This document shows positions 61,742-64,000 of a stretch of 64,000 nucleotides of DNA, piece after piece. The position numbers were made by a program, and so were the translations under genes. Within the stretch, counting starts at the first letter, position 1; each line of letters starts with the position of its first letter. This stretch comes from Curtobacterium sp. MCBD17_032 (lineage in GTDB: Bacteria; Actinomycetota; Actinomycetes; Actinomycetales; Microbacteriaceae). The notes under the pieces were generated by a model, which was not told the origin of the DNA, did not search any database, and saw nothing but the letters and a program-made list of their open reading frames with translations. The stretch covers positions 558,001 through 622,000 of the forward strand of contig NZ_QKTO01000001.1 in the NCBI RefSeq assembly GCF_003234855.1, in the 5' to 3' direction.

Positions 61742-62695
61742 GTGAGTGAACCGAGTCCCGCGCGTCCGGCGCGCAGCGAGGCATCCGTCGGCGTGGTGCA
61801 GGCCCTCGTCGCGTACGGGCTCTGGGGACTCATGCCCCTGCTCTTCGCGGCCATGGCCCCGGCGGGTGCGTTCGAGATCGTGTCGTGGCGCATCGTCTTC
61901 GGCCTGGTGTTCTGCGCCGTGGCGATCCTGGCAACCCGGTCCTGGCTCCGTACCCGGTCCCTGCTCGTGCAGCCCCGGGTGATGGGCGTGATGGGGGTCG
62001 CCGCCGGGCTCATCCTGGTCAACTGGACCGTGTACGTGCTCGCGACGACCACGGGACACACCGTCGAGGCCGCCCTCGGCTACTTCATCAACCCGCTCGT
62101 CACCATCGCCCTCGGCGTGCTGGTCCTCCGCGAACGCCTGCGACCCCTGCAGTGGACCGCCGTCGGCATCAGCGTCCTGGCCGTCGTCGTCATCGCGGTC
62201 GGCTACGGGCGGATGCCGTGGATCTCCCTGGCGCTCGCGTTCTCGTTCGGGATGTACGGCCTCGTGAAGAAGCGGGTCGGTGGCACGGTCGACGCGCTGA
62301 GCGGTCTCACGATCGAGACCGTGTGGCTGCTCCCGCTGGCGGTGGGGACGCTCGTCGTGCTCGGCGTCACGGGGATCGGTGGCGGGGTGACGTTCACGAG
62401 CGAGGGCTGGCTGCACGCCCTCGTCACGGTGCTGACCGGGCCGGCGACCGCGGTGCCGCTCCTGCTCTTCGCGTCCTCGGCTCGTCGGGTGAGCCTGTCG
62501 ACGCTCGGGCTGACGCAGTACCTCGCTCCCGTGATGCAGCTGCTCGTTGGGGTGCTCGTGCAGCACGAGCCGATGTCGGCCTCGCGCTGGGTCGGCTTCG
62601 GCATCGTGTGGGCCGCGCTCGTGCTGCTCACGGTCGACTCGTCCACCGCTGCGCGGCGGGGTGCGCGACGCGAGGCCGTGACCGAGCCGGCCTGA
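61742..62695 (+). CDS. rarD: RarD-type EamA/DMT-family transporter
   Basis: 317 aa, ten predicted transmembrane helices. The N-terminal ALVAYGLWGLMPLLFAAMAP and FEIVSWRIVFGLVF match RarD, as do LGYFINPLVTIALGVLVLRERLRPLQW and LTQYLAPVMQLLVGVLVQHEPM (cores). Substrate unknown; an earlier chloramphenicol link of RarD is not proof. The GTG is 6 nt from TAGGAT (61730-61735), so it is predicted leaderless. Confidence 0.88.
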   Translation: MSEPSPARPARSEASVGVVQALVAYGLWGLMPLLFAAMAPAGAFEIVSWRIVFGLVFCAVAILATRSWLRTRSLLVQPRVMGVMGVAAGLILVNWTVYVLATTTGHTVEAALGYFINPLVTIALGVLVLRERLRPLQWTAVGISVLAVVVIAVGYGRMPWISLALAFSFGMYGLVKKRVGGTVDALSGLTIETVWLLPLAVGTLVVLGVTGIGGGVTFTSEGWLHALVTVLTGPATAVPLLLFASSARRVSLSTLGLTQYLAPVMQLLVGVLVQHEPMSASRWVGFGIVWAALVLLTVDSSTAARRGARREAVTEPA

Positions 62696-62710
62696 GCCGG
62701 CGGGGCGGGG

Positions 62711-62726
62711 CGGGCCTCCCGGCCGG
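62711..62726 (+). repeat. Interspersed element, full copy
   Basis: CGGGCCTCCCGGCCGG, directly after the rarD-like stop; identical to the pnkp copy. Confidence 0.65.
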
Positions 62727-62742
62727 TGCCCGCCGGGTGCGA

Positions 62743-62823
62743 GCGAGACGCACCCGTCCGCTCGGGACGCCGTGGTCCATCGGCACCCCGCGCGCGAGAC
62801 ACGTCCGTCTGTGCGGGACGCCG
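62743..62823 (+). repeat. Two imperfect 30-bp direct repeats
   Basis: Copies at 62743-62772 and 62794-62823 both start GCGAGAC and end CGGGACGCCG, with small indels between. Similar words (GTCCCGAGA) occur in the tandem repeats after tsaE. Confidence 0.55.
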
Positions 62824-62832
62824 CTCCGACGT

Positions 62833-62862
62833 CGAGACGCCGCCATCATCGGCGGCGTCTCG
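62833..62862. terminator. 12-bp hairpin after the rarD-like gene
   Basis: CGAGACGCCGCC pairs perfectly with GGCGGCGTCTCG around a 6-nt loop, in the gap between two converging genes. It lies 138 bp after the rarD-like stop. Confidence 0.7.
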
Positions 62863-62908
62863 GTCGGTCCGCGGCGTCGCCCGCTGACACCGGCGTCTGC
62901 CCACGCGA

Positions 62909-62942
62909 ACGGCCCCCGGGAGCAGCTGCTCCCGGGGGCCGT
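62909..62942. terminator. Terminator of the ABC binding-protein gene
   Basis: A perfect 34-bp palindrome (17-bp arms beginning ACGGCCCCCGGGAGCAG) 15 bp past the stop of the minus-strand gene. Confidence 0.9.
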
Positions 62943-62957
62943 CGCTCGTGCGGGGTG

Positions 62958-64000
62958 TTACTTCGAGACCGAGCCCTGGATGGCGCTCTGGTACACGGGC
63001 TTGTTGTCGCCGTCGAACTTGTAGATGCCGATGTAGGCGCTCGACGGGTCGTTCTTGTCGTCGAACGGACCGATGCCGGACGGGCCGGTGTAGTGGATGT
63101 CCTCGCCGCCGTCCAGGAGGTCCTTGCACTCCTTGAACGTCGAGCACTCGGTGCCACCGTCGGCGCCGGAGACCGCAGCCATGTTGGCCTGGATCGTGCC
63201 GGAGTCGGTGCCCTTGCCCTTCACCGCGGCCAGGGCGGCGAGGGTCGTGGCGTCGTAGGACTCGGCCGCGTACGAGAAGTCAGCGAGGTCCTTGTTCGAG
63301 GACTTCTTGTAGAAGTCGACGAGGCGCTTCTTCAGGTCGTCCTTCGGGCTGGCGCCGGGGATGGTGCCCTGGGCGCCCTCGAGGGTGCCCTTGTCGAAGT
63401 CCTTCGAGTAGTCCGCGGTGTTGCCGTCGGACATGTAGATCTTCGCCTTGTTCCCCTGCGAGACGAGCTCGGGGATGATCGACTTCGTCTCGTCGAAGGC
63501 CAGGACGACGATCGCGTCGGGCTCCGTGGCGAGCGCCGCGGTCACCTCGGACGAGAACGTGGTCTGGCCCGGCGGGAACTCCTGGCCCTTGCCCTTGGCG
63601 CCGTAGACGACCTGGCCGCCGGCGGACTCGACCGCTTCCTGGACCGAGTTGCGGAGGCCGGTGCCGTACGTGTCGTTGAAGACGAGGAACGCGACCTTGG
63701 CGTTGCCGTCACCGGTGACGAGCTGTCCCAGCGCGGACCCCTGGACGGAGTCCGGCGGCGCCGTGCGGTAGTAGTGCGACGAGTAGCCGGACAGGTCGGT
63801 CGCCGTGTTCGCCGGCGAGATCTGCACCATGCAGTTGCTCGTGAGCTGGTCGATCACGTTGAGCGTGACGGAGGACGACTCGGCGCCGATGACGACCGGG
63901 ACCTTCGCGTCGACGAGCTTCGTCGCGGCGGAGCTCGACACGGTCATGTCGTTGCTGTCACCGGAGTCGGTGGCGGGGTCGATCGTGACGTCCTCGTCCA
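62958..64000 (-). CDS. Branched-chain amino-acid-type ABC substrate-binding protein, 5' end outside the window
   Basis: About 347 residues of a type I periplasmic-binding (Leu/Ile/Val) protein; the frame is open to the right edge, so signal peptide and N terminus are missing. It contains the first-lobe motif VVIGAESSSVTLNVIDQL, QISPANTATDLSGYSSHYYRTAPPD, and VVLAFDETKSIIPELVSQG (cores), then the hinge and IGPFDDKNDPSSAYIGIYKF near the C terminus. The rest of the transporter is probably upstream, beyond 64 kb. Ligand unknown. Confidence 0.88.
   Translation of the reverse strand, partial: DEDVTIDPATDSGDSNDMTVSSSAATKLVDAKVPVVIGAESSSVTLNVIDQLTSNCMVQISPANTATDLSGYSSHYYRTAPPDSVQGSALGQLVTGDGNAKVAFLVFNDTYGTGLRNSVQEAVESAGGQVVYGAKGKGQEFPPGQTTFSSEVTAALATEPDAIVVLAFDETKSIIPELVSQGNKAKIYMSDGNTADYSKDFDKGTLEGAQGTIPGASPKDDLKKRLVDFYKKSSNKDLADFSYAAESYDATTLAALAAVKGKGTDSGTIQANMAAVSGADGGTECSTFKECKDLLDGGEDIHYTGPSGIGPFDDKNDPSSAYIGIYKFDGDNKPVYQSAIQGSVSK

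Noticed and set aside
1-64000. CRISPR array, tRNA or rRNA genes, transposase or integrase genes
   Set aside because: No regularly spaced repeats, no tRNA-like cloverleaf or rRNA segments were noticed, and no recombinase motif appears in any frame; the accessory genes lack an obvious mobile element.

Overview
The window is 64 kb of high-GC DNA, densely packed with genes, and reads as the ribosomal-protein 'superoperon' region of an actinobacterial chromosome. Protein sequences, gene order (pil - rpsL-rpsG-fusA-tuf - S10 - spc - alpha - rplM-rpsI-glmM-coaA-glmS-acpS-alr-tsa), frequent GTG/TTG starts, very short TANNNT -10 boxes and leaderless genes point to the family Microbacteriaceae. A Curtobacterium-like organism is my best guess from memory of the family, not a database result.

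Layout. 0-4.1 kb: end of a type IV pilus assembly cluster (large exported protein fragment, prepilin peptidase, PilM, PilN-like, PilO-like), closed by a terminator. 4.3-6.7 kb: three uncharacterised membrane or secreted proteins. 7.0-11.4 kb: rpsL-rpsG-fusA-tuf. 11.5-14.3 kb: an accessory trio at the tuf/rpsJ junction: a type IB topoisomerase, a DarT-like ADP-ribosyltransferase without an antitoxin, and a TsnR-type 23S rRNA methyltransferase of the thiopeptide-resistance family. 14.3-24.4 kb: long structured leader and the S10 and spc operons (no rpsN between rplE and rpsH). 24.6-32.6 kb: secY-adk-map, an LCP ligase gene on the other strand, infA-rpmJ-rpsM-rpsK-rpoA-rplQ. 32.7-39.8 kb: FUSC-family membrane protein, lipoprotein, truA, an MBL hydrolase, and a large sortase-anchored extracellular nuclease behind a candidate PHO box. 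40-49.9 kb: rplM-rpsI-glmM, then coaA/gpx/AAA ATPase on the minus strand, then glmS-acpS-alr1-alr2-tsaE.

About 6.2 kb separates tsaE from its usual partners tsaB-rimI-tsaD. This gap holds a repeat-rich stretch, three minus-strand genes (57-aa membrane protein, DHFR/RibD-fold protein, membrane protein) and the translationally coupled RNA-repair pair hen1-pnkp. The right end (58.9-64 kb) carries a DUF4190-type membrane protein with a Q/Y-rich tail, a methyltransferase, groES under a double CIRCE promoter, a RarD-type transporter and a truncated amino-acid ABC binding protein.

How the genes work together. Most of the window makes ribosomes and charges, modifies or repairs RNA. Cell-wall precursor genes (glmM, glmS, two tandem alanine-racemase-family genes, an LCP protein) form the second theme. 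The accessory genes inserted at two housekeeping junctions all act on nucleic acids: topoisomerase IB, DarT-like, TsnR-like, Hen1 and Pnkp. At the level of DNA architecture I see ten genes whose -10 box lies 6-7 nt before the start codon, and an interspersed repeat with core CGGGCCTCC(C/A)GGCCGG found about a dozen times, including inside pnkp and tsaB.
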